NCBI RefSeq assembly: GCF_002102355.1 | Contig: NZ_LQPT01000077.1 | Location: forward strand, 60,152 to 124,151 | Direction: 5' to 3' | Origin: Mycobacterium sherrisii | Lineage (GTDB): Bacteria > Actinomycetota > Actinomycetes > Mycobacteriales > Mycobacteriaceae | DNA length: 64,000 nucleotides | Part shown: positions 1-8,275 of the stretch, piece by piece | Layout of the letters: each line of letters opens with the position of its first letter | Position numbering within the stretch: position 1 is the stretch's first letter | Program-made: the position numbers and the translations under genes | Notes under the pieces: model-generated | The model's input: the letters and a program-made list of their open reading frames with translations, nothing else | Databases searched by the model: none | What the model was told of the DNA's origin: nothing

Positions 1-20
1 TGGTCGAACAGCATTCGCAT
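1..20 (-). CDS. 5' end of an unidentified gene cut by the window edge
   Basis: Only the first six codons are inside the window. An ATG on the minus strand at 20 is preceded by GAGGGG (27-32), a good ribosome binding site at six bases spacing, and the reading runs M-R-M-L-F-D into the edge. It would follow wzm in the same direction with about 100 bases between. Too little is present to name it. Confidence 0.3.
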
Positions 21-118
21 CGCAATCCCCTCGCCGCGTGCCGGTACCTGGTCAGCACAGCGTCAAAGCGGCGCCTTGGCGGATCCTCAAAGGCTTCTTG
101 GCGCCGGACCGCAACGGG

Positions 119-949
119 TCAGACCCAATAGGGAACCCGGGCGCGGTATTGCCGCATCGCGAACGCGGCCAGCAACCAGCCGACGACGGTCAGCACCAGC
201 ACCACGGCCCAGTGTCGCAACTCTTGGTGGGCGCCGAGCAGCGGCGCGCGCACGATGTCGAGATAGTGCAGCAGCGGGTTGAGTTCGACAATTTTCGACC
301 AGCGGCCGGCGCCCTGCTGCCGCAGCGTGTCGTCGTTCCAGATGATCGGCGTCATAAAGAACAGCAGCTGCACGACCGAAAACAGCAGCGGTCCGATGTC
401 GCGGTAGCGGGTCGCCAGAATGCCGAAGCACAAAGACACCCAGATGCAGTTGAGCACGATCAGCCCGAGCGCGGGGATCACCGAAAGATCGGCCCACGAC
501 CAGGGTTTGGGGAAGATCACTGCGACGACGAAGTAGATGACGATGTTGTGAGCGAACAAGATCATCTGTCGCCACACCAGCCGGTAGACGTGCACGCTCA
601 ACGGGGTGGGCAACTGCTTGATCAGTCCTTCGTTGGCTACGAAGACGTCGGCGCCTTCCAGGATGGCCGCGTTGATCAGGTTCCAGATGATCAGCCCGAG
701 GGTGACGTAGGGCAGGTGCACCGCCAGGTCGAGATGAAACAGCTTCGAGTACAGCCCGCCCATCGCGACGGCGGTGGTGCCGGTCGCGATGGTGATCCAG
801 AACGGACCCAGCACCGAGCGGCGGTAGCGCTGCTTGATGTCCTGCCAGCCCAGATGCAACCACAGCTCGTGCCGGCGGAAACCAGAGACCAGGTCGCCCC
901 AGGCCCGGGCGAATGTCCGCGACTGCGCGGCGGCGTCGATGAAAGTCAT
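119..949 (-). CDS. wzm: ABC transporter permease for galactan export (Wzm/RfbD)
   Basis: Membrane half of an ABC-2 type polysaccharide exporter, 276 residues, equivalent to M. tuberculosis Rv3783, thought to move the lipid-linked galactan precursor of arabinogalactan across the plasma membrane. The protein has a soluble N-terminal stretch with a conserved WQDIKQRYRRSVLGPFW region (residues about 35-51), followed by about six hydrophobic segments. The start at 949 is chosen because its ATG overlaps the glfT1 stop in an ATGA, which also signals translational coupling. The longer open frame upstream belongs to the glfT1 region read out of frame. The ATPase partner is wzt, two genes upstream in the same operon. 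Confidence 0.9.
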   Translation of the reverse strand: MTFIDAAAQSRTFARAWGDLVSGFRRHELWLHLGWQDIKQRYRRSVLGPFWITIATGTTAVAMGGLYSKLFHLDLAVHLPYVTLGLIIWNLINAAILEGADVFVANEGLIKQLPTPLSVHVYRLVWRQMILFAHNIVIYFVVAVIFPKPWSWADLSVIPALGLIVLNCIWVSLCFGILATRYRDIGPLLFSVVQLLFFMTPIIWNDDTLRQQGAGRWSKIVELNPLLHYLDIVRAPLLGAHQELRHWAVVLVLTVVGWLLAAFAMRQYRARVPYWV

Positions 950-1857
950 GATCCTCCCGGCTTGCCGAACTGTTCGCGACGGCCCATGCGGCGCAACCGA
1001 ATCCACTCCTGCAGGCCCTTGGGATCGCGCCGTGATATCAGGAAGAACCAGCCGAACCGCAGCCACTCCTGAGCGATCAGTTTGCGCAGGCCCGGCTGGG
1101 CCAGCAGATAGCCGCGGTTGCGGTAGGTGTAGAACCGCTTCGTCGGATTGTCGGGGTACTGGGTGTGCATGCGGCCACCCAGAATCGGCCGGAACTCGTC
1201 GGACCCACACGGATGCAGATAGACGGCGTTCAGGCAAGTTCCGAACGGCAGGCCCGACCGCACCAGCCGGCGGTGCAGTTCCACCTCGTCGCCGCGGATG
1301 AACAACCGCATGTCCGGGACGCCGACGGCATCCAGCGTCGACGCCCGGAACAACGCGCCATTGAACAGCGACGCGATGCCGGGCAGCAAGTCCTGTCCCG
1401 ATTCGGTGCGCAATTCGCTTGCGCGCCTGCGCCATACCAGGCCGCGACGCAACGGAAACGCCAGCCGCTCCGGGTCGTCGAGGTTGCACACCATCGGTGA
1501 CACCTCGGCCAGGCCGTGTTTGTCGGCGCAGGCCAACAGCGTGGCCAGCACCCCGGGGTCCTGCGGGCGGCCGTCGTCGTCGGCCAGCCACACCCAGTCG
1601 GCACCCTGCGCCAGCGCGTGCAAAATGCCGAGTGCGAAGCCGCCCGCTCCGCCGAGGTTGCGGCGTGACGGCAGGTAGGTGGTCGAGATGGGTTGGGCGG
1701 CAACCAGTTCGGCTATCCGACTGTCCGCGGCGCCGTCGTTGTCGACGACGATCAGGTGATCGGGTAGCCGGGTCTGGGTGCTGAGCATGTCCAGCGATTT
1801 GGCGAGTTCTTGCGCGCGCCGGTGGGTGACCACGACGGCGAAGATGGATTCACTCAT
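946..1857 (-). CDS. glfT1: Galactofuranosyltransferase GlfT1
   Basis: GT2-family glycosyltransferase, 303 residues against 304 in M. tuberculosis Rv3782. It adds the first galactofuranose residues to the decaprenyl-linked rhamnosyl-GlcNAc acceptor and so starts the galactan chain. The N-terminal beta strand (IFAVVVTHRR), the VVDNDG motif near residue 40 and the metal-binding D93-D94-D95 are visible, with an acceptor-side GDEVELHRR motif around residue 200. The start at 1857 (M-S-E-S) matches the known N-terminus and overlaps the wzt stop by 8 bases; the longer frame starting at 1950 would run back into wzt. It sits between the two exporter genes, so initiation and export are co-expressed. Confidence 0.93.
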   Translation of the reverse strand: MSESIFAVVVTHRRAQELAKSLDMLSTQTRLPDHLIVVDNDGAADSRIAELVAAQPISTTYLPSRRNLGGAGGFALGILHALAQGADWVWLADDDGRPQDPGVLATLLACADKHGLAEVSPMVCNLDDPERLAFPLRRGLVWRRRASELRTESGQDLLPGIASLFNGALFRASTLDAVGVPDMRLFIRGDEVELHRRLVRSGLPFGTCLNAVYLHPCGSDEFRPILGGRMHTQYPDNPTKRFYTYRNRGYLLAQPGLRKLIAQEWLRFGWFFLISRRDPKGLQEWIRLRRMGRREQFGKPGGS

Positions 1858-2698
1858 CCCCGGAAGCGCTTTGCGCCAGCGGCCGGTCGGTGTGGTTTTG
1901 CAGGCGGGTTTCTTCGAGCACCTCGCGCACGTGGCGTGCCGCGTCTTCACCCTCGTAGGCGCGCACCACGTCTTCGATGCCGCCCGATTGCCGGATGCTT
2001 CCGTGGTCGATCCACATCGCCGTCTTGCACAGCCGGGCCAAAAATTCGTTGGAATGGCTGGCGAAAACCAGGATTCCGGAACGCTCCACCAGCTTCTGCA
2101 GCCGTGACTGCGCCTTCTTCAGAAAGTCGGCGTCCACGGCGCCGATACCCTCGTCCAGCAGCAGGATCTCTGGATCGATGCTGGTGACCACGCCCATCGC
2201 CAGCCGGACCCGCATACCGGTGGAGTAGGTGCGCAGCGGCATCGACAGATAATCCCCGAGCTCGGTGAACTCGGCGATCTCGTCGACCTTGCTCAGCATC
2301 TGTTTTCGGGTCTGCCCGAGAAACAGGCCGCGGATGATGATGTTTTCGTAACCGGAGATCTCGGGGTCCATGCCCACGCCGAGGTCGAACACCGGTGCGA
2401 CCCGGCCGGTCACCCTCGCCCAGCCACGGGTGGGCTCGTAGATGCCCGAAAGTAACCGCAGCAGTGTCGATTTCCCGGCCCCGTTGTGGCCGACCAGGCC
2501 GACGCGGTCGCCCAGCTCGAGCGACATGGTGATGTCCCGCAACGCCTCGACGACGACGACGTTGGAGTTGTTGCGTCCGATCGTGCCGCCCGCCTTACCC
2601 AGAAAGGCTTTCTTCAACGAACGCGACTTGGCGTCGAAGATGGGAAACTCCACCCACGCGCTGCTGGTCTCGATATGCGGACCGCCAGGACCGGACAC
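1850..2698 (-). CDS. wzt: ABC transporter ATPase for galactan export (Wzt/RfbE)
   Basis: Nucleotide-binding subunit, 282 residues, partner of the permease at 119-949 and equivalent to M. tuberculosis Rv3781. Walker A reads GHNGAGKS, the signature YSTGM, and Walker B ILLLDEGIGAVD, followed by the switch histidine in FASHS. There is no long C-terminal carbohydrate-binding extension of the kind found in O-antigen Wzt proteins that recognise a modified chain end, so this is the short form. It is the first gene of the wzt-glfT1-wzm unit, and its start lies 11 bases beyond the bpa stop, so the operon may begin further upstream at bpa. Confidence 0.92.
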   Translation of the reverse strand: MSGPGGPHIETSSAWVEFPIFDAKSRSLKKAFLGKAGGTIGRNNSNVVVVEALRDITMSLELGDRVGLVGHNGAGKSTLLRLLSGIYEPTRGWARVTGRVAPVFDLGVGMDPEISGYENIIIRGLFLGQTRKQMLSKVDEIAEFTELGDYLSMPLRTYSTGMRVRLAMGVVTSIDPEILLLDEGIGAVDADFLKKAQSRLQKLVERSGILVFASHSNEFLARLCKTAMWIDHGSIRQSGGIEDVVRAYEGEDAARHVREVLEETRLQNHTDRPLAQSASGDE

Positions 2699-2709
2699 TG
2701 ACGCTGCTC

Positions 2710-3267
2710 TTACAGGTACTGCCCGGTGCCCGAGCCGTGTCCGTGGCCCGAGCGCCCGATGCCGGGCGGCAGCGCGCCTTGGCGCATCTGCTCGAGCTGC
2801 GCGCGGGCCGCCATCTGCTGGGCGAACAATGCGGTCTGGATGCCGTGGAACAGTCCCTCGAGCCAGCCGACGAGCTGCGCCTGCGCGATGCGCAACTCGG
2901 CATCCGAGGGTTCGGAGTTCTCGCTGAACGGCAGCGTCAGGCGGTCGAGCTCCTCGCGAAGCTCCGGCGCCAGTCCGTCTTCCAGCTCGCGGATGCTGGT
3001 GGCGTGGATGTCGCGCAGCCGCTTGCGGCTGGCCTCGTCCAGCGGTGCCGCGCGCACCTCTTCCAGCAGTTGTTTGATCATCGTCCCGATCCGCATCACC
3101 TTGGCCGGCTGCTCGACCAGGTCGGTCAGGGAGCGCTCCTCGGAGTCTTCGTCGTCAGCGCCCGCGCGTATTGCCATGACGCGCGGATCGACGCCACCAA
3201 TGATTTCGACACCGTCGGCGTCTGGGCCATCAGGGCTACCTGAGCCGTTACTCAATCCGGTCACCAT
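2710..3267 (-). CDS. bpa: Bacterial proteasome activator Bpa (PafE)
   Basis: ATP-independent ring-forming activator that opens the 20S proteasome gate, 185 residues, equivalent to M. tuberculosis Rv3780 (174 residues). The very C-terminus is G-Q-Y-L, the motif used by mycobacterial proteasome activators to dock in the alpha-ring pockets. The middle (about 45-150) is helical and charged, consistent with the four-helix bundle that makes the dodecamer, and the N-terminal 40 residues are acidic and low in complexity. The start is the ATG at 3267; the C-terminal linker before GQYL is glycine- and histidine-rich (GRSGHGHGSGTG). The function is established for the family, and this copy keeps every visible hallmark. 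Confidence 0.9.
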   Translation of the reverse strand: MVTGLSNGSGSPDGPDADGVEIIGGVDPRVMAIRAGADDEDSEERSLTDLVEQPAKVMRIGTMIKQLLEEVRAAPLDEASRKRLRDIHATSIRELEDGLAPELREELDRLTLPFSENSEPSDAELRIAQAQLVGWLEGLFHGIQTALFAQQMAARAQLEQMRQGALPPGIGRSGHGHGSGTGQYL

Positions 3268-3279
3268 CCTCGTGTGGTC

Positions 3280-5271
3280 CTAGCGGCGGGGCTGATCGGC
3301 ATCTGCGCGCCATTCGTAGATCTTCGCCCCACCGTTGTCGTAGATCAGCGCCCACGACTTCGATTTTTCCAGCGACACTAGTCCGTCCGGTACGGCGAAT
3401 CCGCGGACCGTCGGAGTGCTGGTGAGGATGTACCGAATATTGAGGGCTTTAATCGCCTCGACCACCCTGGGATCGGATATGCCGCGCCGGGCGAAGGCCC
3501 AGAAGTTGTAACGCTGCGGTCCGGGTCCCATTTGTTGCGGATAGTCATAGTGGGTCCAGAGCGGGTGCAGGTCGGCCACGGCGTACATCCAGGCGGTGCC
3601 GTCGGTGTTGGCGTTGCCGATCAGCGTGCTGCGCGCCCCGGGCAACCTGGCCAGATAGGCCATCGCCATCAGGTCGCGCTGGTCGATCATCACGGAGTCG
3701 TATTTGTCTCCCATCAGCCACAGGTGCCGGTAGAAGTAGTGCCGAGCGATGAACACGGTGGACAGCACCAGCAGCGCCGCGGTCGCAACCACCCAGATCC
3801 GCTCGTGCTGCTTCTCGCTGGTGGGGGAGGGTTTGAGCCGTTCGGTGCCGCGCCGGGCCCCGGCCACCAGCGCGACGACGATCGCGAACAACCCCACCCC
3901 GGCCATCGGCTCGAGCAGCAGGGTGATCGCCGCGGAGATGCGGCGGGGATCCTTGTAAAAGAACTCCCCGATGCCCCCGGCCAGCGTGCCGATCACCCCG
4001 CCGACCGGGGTGCCGGCGTCGACCCCGACCACGACCAGCAACAGCCACACCACCAGTGGCCACCAGACTTTTTTTACGAGGAAGATCAGACCCCCGATCG
4101 CTGTCAGGGCGGTCAGGCCGTACTGGACCGGGAAGTCGTTGAGGTGGCGGGAGTGCTGGAAGACCATGTCGAAGACGCCCCGCCTGGTGCTCAGGTAGGT
4201 CAAAAACGAATGCCCGGCGATGATGTCTTCCTGCTGCTGGACGCTGATGAACTGCGGCAACAGGATCAACCCCGCCACCACCACGACACCAGCCAATGCC
4301 AGTGCGTCGGCGAGCCTGCCCCGAACCGGACGCCACAAGCAGTCGGCGGCCCACCACGCCAGCAGGAACAGCAGGACGATGAACCCGCCGGTGATGTGCA
4401 CCGACATGACGCCCACCAGGGCCAGCACGGCGACGGGGATGCGGTCGCGGTGCCGCAGCGTCGAGGTGATCAACACGAAGGTCGGCACGGCGACGCCGTA
4501 GGCGGCCAGGTTGGGCATCGCCGCGACGCCGAACTCGACGTAGGGGAGCGCGGTGAATGACGCCGACAGCGCGGCCGCGGTGGCCGACGCTCCCGCCGTG
4601 CGCCATTGGCTGGTGTGCGGTCGAACCAGCTGCCAGGTCAGCATCGCCGCGCTGGTCGGGAACAGCCAGACCGACCCCGCCACCGCGTTGAGCGTGTAGG
4701 CCGTCGTCGGCGCCGCCCCGGTGAGCTGGCAGAACACGGCGGTCAGCGCGTGAAAAACCGACGGGTAGTAGAGCAGGTGGTGGGTTTCGACGTTGCGCAG
4801 CTCGCCCATGTGGGTCGAGGACGCCTGGCCGGTGTCGAGGATGAACCGGACCTCGTTGGCGTGCCAGACCGCGTCCCAGGTGCTGGGGATGGTCTGCCAG
4901 TGAGCCGCCAATCCGCGGTAGGCCGCCCACATGACCAGCAGTGCGCCCAATAGGACGCCGGCCGCCACCGCCAGCGCCGGCCAGCCCCCGATGCCGCGGG
5001 CTTCGGCCTCGGTGTCGCGGTAGCGGGCGAGCACCAGCTGCAGAGCCGTCATCACGATGCACACGACGGCCAGTGCGGCGAGCGCAGTCCAACCGTTCCA
5101 CGGTATTCCGACGGCACCGAAGGGGATGATCGCCAGCGCGATCACGCCGTAGGTCAGCGCCGGGCCCACGGCGACCGCGACCGGCCAGCTCAGCTGGGCT
5201 ATGCGCGCGATGATGGTCCCCGGGGCGATCAGCAAGAACAGCGCGGTCAGCGTTCCGATCCAGAGCCCCAC
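3280..5271 (-). CDS. Large polytopic membrane protein (Rv3779 family)
   Basis: Integral membrane protein of about 663 residues with a dozen or more hydrophobic segments from the N-terminus to about residue 540 and a soluble tail. It corresponds to M. tuberculosis Rv3779 (666 residues), for which a role in polyprenyl-phosphomannose synthesis has been reported; I cannot judge the activity from sequence. A longer frame opens at 5352, but the extra 27 residues are not hydrophobic and carry no family signal, and starting at the GTG at 5271 gives the family length. A CATACT box lies six bases before this GTG, which fits a leaderless start. It is divergent from the gene at 5390. Confidence 0.75.
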   Translation of the reverse strand: MGLWIGTLTALFLLIAPGTIIARIAQLSWPVAVAVGPALTYGVIALAIIPFGAVGIPWNGWTALAALAVVCIVMTALQLVLARYRDTEAEARGIGGWPALAVAAGVLLGALLVMWAAYRGLAAHWQTIPSTWDAVWHANEVRFILDTGQASSTHMGELRNVETHHLLYYPSVFHALTAVFCQLTGAAPTTAYTLNAVAGSVWLFPTSAAMLTWQLVRPHTSQWRTAGASATAAALSASFTALPYVEFGVAAMPNLAAYGVAVPTFVLITSTLRHRDRIPVAVLALVGVMSVHITGGFIVLLFLLAWWAADCLWRPVRGRLADALALAGVVVVAGLILLPQFISVQQQEDIIAGHSFLTYLSTRRGVFDMVFQHSRHLNDFPVQYGLTALTAIGGLIFLVKKVWWPLVVWLLLVVVGVDAGTPVGGVIGTLAGGIGEFFYKDPRRISAAITLLLEPMAGVGLFAIVVALVAGARRGTERLKPSPTSEKQHERIWVVATAALLVLSTVFIARHYFYRHLWLMGDKYDSVMIDQRDLMAMAYLARLPGARSTLIGNANTDGTAWMYAVADLHPLWTHYDYPQQMGPGPQRYNFWAFARRGISDPRVVEAIKALNIRYILTSTPTVRGFAVPDGLVSLEKSKSWALIYDNGGAKIYEWRADADQPRR

Positions 5272-5389
5272 TCGACTAGTATGGCTGCCCGGGTGACCTG
5301 GCTCGGGAAGCCGCCGTCTGGCTTGAACCGTCGCGGCGCCCGCAACCGTCACAGTTTCGCGGGATTACGCAAGCTCTAAGGTGGCTGGC

Positions 5390-6586
5390 ATGGCTTACGA
5401 CGTCGCCCGGGTGCGCGGACTGCATCCATCGCTGGGTGACGGGTGGGTGCACTTCGACGCCCCGGCCGGGATGTTGATTCCCGATTCCGTGGCGACCACC
5501 GTTTCCACGGCGTTCCGCCGGTCGGCCGCCACGACCGTGGGGGCGCACCCGTCGGCGCAGCGCAGCGCGGCGGTGTTGGACGCGGCCCGGGCCGCGGTGG
5601 CCGACCTGTTCAACGCGGACCCCGCGGGCGTGGTGCTGGGCGCCGACCGCGCGATCCTGCTGTCCTCGCTCGCCGAGGCGTCGTCCTCGCGGGCCGGGCT
5701 GGGATATGAGGTGGTCGTCAGCCGGCTGGACGACGAGGCCAACATCGCGCCCTGGCTGCGGGCGGCGCACCGCTACGGCGCCAAGGTGAAGTGGGCCGAG
5801 GTCGACATCGAGACCGGTGAGCTGCCGACGTGGCAGTGGGAAGGCTTGGTCGGGAAATCCACCCGGCTGATTGCTGTGACGTCGGCGTCGGGCACGTTGG
5901 GCACCGTCACCGAGCTGCGGGCGATGACCAAGCTGGTGCACGACGTCGGCGGCATGGTGATCGTGGACCATTCGGCGGCCGCGCCGTATCGGCTGCTCGA
6001 CGTCAAAGAGACCGACATCGACGTGGTGGCGGTGAACGCGCTTGCTTGGGGCGGCCCGCCGATCGGGGCGATCGTGTTTCGCGATCCGGCGCTGATCAAC
6101 ACGTTCAGCGCGGTTTCCACCGATCCCAACGCCAGCGGCCCGGCGCGTTTGGAGGTCGGTGCGCATCAGTACGGTCTGCTGGCCGGCGTGGTGGCCAGCA
6201 TCGAATACCTTGCCGCGCTGGACGAGTCGGCGCGCGGCACCCGGCGCGAGCGGCTGTCGGTGTCCATGCAATCCGCCGCGGCGTATATGACCCGCATCTT
6301 CGATTACCTGATGACGTCGTTGCGGTCGTTGCCGTTGATGATGCTGATCGGTCGCCCGGAGGTGCGCATCCCGGTGGTCAGCTTCGCGTTGCACGGTGTG
6401 CCGGCCGAGCGGGTCGTTCAGCGGTTGGCGGACAACGGAATTCTGGCCGTCTCGAACGCAAGCTCGCGGGTGCTCGACGCGCTGGGCGCCAACGAGGTAG
6501 GCGGCGCGGTGACCGTCGGGCTGGCGCACTACTCGACGATGGCCGAGGTCGACCAGCTGGTGCGTGCACTGGCATCGTTCGGCTGA
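5390..6586 (+). CDS. Class V aminotransferase-fold protein lacking the PLP lysine
   Basis: A 398-residue protein of the cysteine desulfurase/SufS fold, equivalent to M. tuberculosis Rv3778c. The ATG at 5390 has AAGGTGG just upstream; a GTG at 5381 is less likely. An ungapped match by eye to SufS runs from the VD of the cofactor-binding aspartate (D193) through GPPIGAIVF, and it puts alanine (A219) where SufS has its Schiff-base lysine and leucine where the neighbouring histidine should be. The histidine pair before ANI-PW is replaced by D-D-E. The fold is clear, but normal PLP chemistry is doubtful, so the usual label of aminotransferase may be wrong. Confidence 0.85.
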   Translation: MAYDVARVRGLHPSLGDGWVHFDAPAGMLIPDSVATTVSTAFRRSAATTVGAHPSAQRSAAVLDAARAAVADLFNADPAGVVLGADRAILLSSLAEASSSRAGLGYEVVVSRLDDEANIAPWLRAAHRYGAKVKWAEVDIETGELPTWQWEGLVGKSTRLIAVTSASGTLGTVTELRAMTKLVHDVGGMVIVDHSAAAPYRLLDVKETDIDVVAVNALAWGGPPIGAIVFRDPALINTFSAVSTDPNASGPARLEVGAHQYGLLAGVVASIEYLAALDESARGTRRERLSVSMQSAAAYMTRIFDYLMTSLRSLPLMMLIGRPEVRIPVVSFALHGVPAERVVQRLADNGILAVSNASSRVLDALGANEVGGAVTVGLAHYSTMAEVDQLVRALASFG

Positions 6587-6713
6587 TCGACGTCTATCTC
6601 ACGCTCGCCCGTGTCGTGATGGCGTTCCCGGTGCCTGGAAGGCGGCGACACGCCGACCCATGCCGCCCTGTCAGCACGGCGAAAACCTCAGCGGCACAAC
6701 GGAGATGGGACGG

Positions 6714-7685
6714 CTAAACGGTCAGCACGATCTTGCCGTGCACCTCGCCGGCCACCAGGCTGCGGTGGGCCTCGCCGGCCTTGTTGACCGGCATCCGCGC
6801 CCCGATGATCGGCCGGACCCGCCCGTCGGCAATCATCGGCCAGACCGACTTCGTCACCGCCGCAACGATTTCGCCCTTGCTGTTCGGGCCGGTCACCGGC
6901 CGGGCCCGCAACGTGGTGCCGATGACCCGCAAGCGTTTCGGCAGCAGTTTGCCGATGTTCAGCTCGGCCTTCAGCCCGCCCTGCATGCCGATGATGACCA
7001 GCTGACCGTCGGGGGCCAGCGCGTCCAGATTGCGGTCCAGGTAGGAGGCGCCCATGATGTCGAAGATCACGTCGGCGCCGTCGGTCTGCTCGCGCAGCCG
7101 CGCGACGAAGTCCTCTTCGTGATAGTTGATCGTGATCTCGGCGCCTAGGTCGCGACAGATGTCGAGCTTGGCCGCCGAGCCGGCGGTGACCGCCACCCGC
7201 GCACCCAACGCCCTGGCGATCTGGATCGCGTGCGTGCCGATGCCGCTGGCCCCGCCGTGCATCAGCAGCAGCTGACCCTTGCTCAGATTCGCGGTCAGCA
7301 CCAGATTCGACCACACCGTGCAGGCCACCTCGGGCAGCCCCGCGGCGTCCTCCAGCGTTACCCCGTGGGGTACCGGCAACACCTGCACCGCGGGAACCGC
7401 GACGTATTCGGCGTAGCCGCCGCCGGCCAGCAACGCGCAAACCTCTTGTCCCACGGACCATCCCGTGACACCAGACCCCACTTCGGCGATCAGGCCGGAC
7501 ACTTCCATGCCGATGGTGTCGCTGGCTCCCGGCGGTGGCGGATACTTCCCGGCGGCCTGCAGCACGTCGGCCCGGTTGACCCCGGCCGCGGCGACTTTGA
7601 TCAAGACCTCGCCGGGACCCGCAGAGACATCGGGGATCTCTTGCCAGACGAGTTGGTCGGAGGATTCGGCGACGATAGCGCGCAT
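6714..7685 (-). CDS. Quinone oxidoreductase-like MDR enzyme (Rv3777)
   Basis: Zinc-free medium-chain dehydrogenase/reductase, 323 residues. The N-terminal GroES-like part includes GEVLIKVAAAGVNRAD and the central Rossmann domain has the HGGASGIGTHAIQIARALG segment that binds NADPH. The C-terminal PTADGRV-like region of quinone reductases is seen as PMIADGRVRPIIG. The frame stays open past this start through tRNA-Ser and into a remnant, but the ATG at 7685 is supported by TACCGT followed by seven bases, a leaderless configuration. The natural substrate is unknown; enzymes of this type reduce quinones or alpha,beta-unsaturated ketones. Confidence 0.87.
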   Translation of the reverse strand: MRAIVAESSDQLVWQEIPDVSAGPGEVLIKVAAAGVNRADVLQAAGKYPPPPGASDTIGMEVSGLIAEVGSGVTGWSVGQEVCALLAGGGYAEYVAVPAVQVLPVPHGVTLEDAAGLPEVACTVWSNLVLTANLSKGQLLLMHGGASGIGTHAIQIARALGARVAVTAGSAAKLDICRDLGAEITINYHEEDFVARLREQTDGADVIFDIMGASYLDRNLDALAPDGQLVIIGMQGGLKAELNIGKLLPKRLRVIGTTLRARPVTGPNSKGEIVAAVTKSVWPMIADGRVRPIIGARMPVNKAGEAHRSLVAGEVHGKIVLTV

Positions 7686-7692
7686 GCGGGCC

Positions 7693-7698
7693 ACGGTA
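7693..7698 (-). promoter_or_regulatory. -10 box TACCGT for a leaderless start at 7685
   Basis: TACCGT fits TANNNT and ends seven bases before the ATG, so transcription should begin at or next to the start codon. No ribosome binding site is visible. Confidence 0.5.
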
Positions 7699-7721
7699 CT
7701 AGCCCCGTTACCCTGGTCAGC

Positions 7722-7808
7722 GGTGGCGTGGCAGAGCGGCCTAATGCACTCGCCTTGAAAGCGAGAGACGGCAAAAACCGTCCGGGGGTTCAAATCCCTC
7801 CGCCACCG
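7722..7808 (+). tRNA. tRNA-Ser(TGA)
   Basis: A 7-bp acceptor stem GGTGGCG/CGCCACC with G73 closes an 87-base type II tRNA. The anticodon loop reads CTTGAAA with anticodon TGA, the variable arm is long, and the T-loop is GGTTCAAATCC. CCA is not encoded. Confidence 0.95.
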
Positions 7809-7814
7809 CTGCGT

Positions 7815-7830
7815 GCAGCGGCGACGCTGC
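7815..7830 (+). terminator. Hairpin just after tRNA-Ser(TGA)
   Basis: GCAGCG-GCGA-CGCTGC forms a six-pair stem with a four-base loop six bases after the tRNA. There is no T tract, which is common for mycobacterial terminators, but the call is weak. Confidence 0.35.
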
Positions 7831-7858
7831 GACCGTGTCGGTGAACAGCGAACGACTA

Positions 7859-8030
7859 GTGCAGCGTCGGCGCCTTGCTGTTCGAGCTGCTCACGCAGCG
7901 CCCGCCACTTGAGCTCGCGTTGGGCCTCGGCGTCATGGGTGTCGTGGGAATCGTCGAAGTAAACCGAGGCGAATGGCCCCGGGCCGTCCAGCAGCGAACG
8001 GAAGCGCCCAGTATCGATAGCGCTTAGGGT
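7859..8030 (-). pseudogene. Remnant of an Rv2629/Vms1-like (baeRF) gene
   Basis: Minus-strand codons read GPFASVYFDDSHDT, then a basic-acidic helix with W-R-LREQLEQQ. This is the N-terminal signature of the actinobacterial Rv2629 family, related to eukaryotic Vms1/eRF1-like release factors, whose full proteins are about 370 residues. Only some 57 codons match. The frame then runs into the tRNA with no further similarity, and no start codon is found at the upstream end. The remnant ends 50 bases from tRNA-Ser(TGA). It looks like debris from recombination near the tRNA. The family match is from memory, but the FASVYFDDSHDT string is distinctive. Confidence 0.6.
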
Positions 8031-8058
8031 GCCCGCCGAGACAGCAGACGGATCGGAC

Positions 8059-8247
8059 TCAGGCCCGGTCGCCCTCGGTGTCGTCGAAGAACGACCACTG
8101 CCCGTCATGCTCGACTTCCATGCGCCAGCCTAGTTCGCTGTTGTCGGCCTTGTTGTCGACGAACCATGCGTGCGCGTCGTCGGCGCTTTCGATGTCCTTG
8201 GTGGCGACGACTTCACCGTGCGGGTTGATCACTCGATAGTTGGCCAT
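8059..8247 (-). CDS. Small conserved hypothetical protein (62 aa)
   Basis: A soluble, acidic 62-residue protein starting M-A-N-Y-R-V-I-N-P-H-G. It begins with a short beta-like segment (residues 3-14), then a helix with DDAHAWFVDN, and ends WSFFDDTEGDRA. A GTG two codons upstream (8253) is possible; the ATG is preferred. No catalytic motif is visible and I do not recognise the family, although the composition and codon use look like a real mycobacterial gene. It lies between the baeRF remnant and lipE in the same orientation, 28 bases after lipE's stop. Confidence 0.6.
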   Translation of the reverse strand: MANYRVINPHGEVVATKDIESADDAHAWFVDNKADNSELGWRMEVEHDGQWSFFDDTEGDRA

Positions 8248-8275
8248 TGCCACAGTGTTCCCACCGGGGGCGCGG

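Noticed and set aside
5276-6529. Minus-strand open frame of 417 codons opposite the class V aminotransferase-like gene
   Set aside because: Arg/His/Gln-rich composition typical of a shadow frame; the plus-strand gene is well supported.
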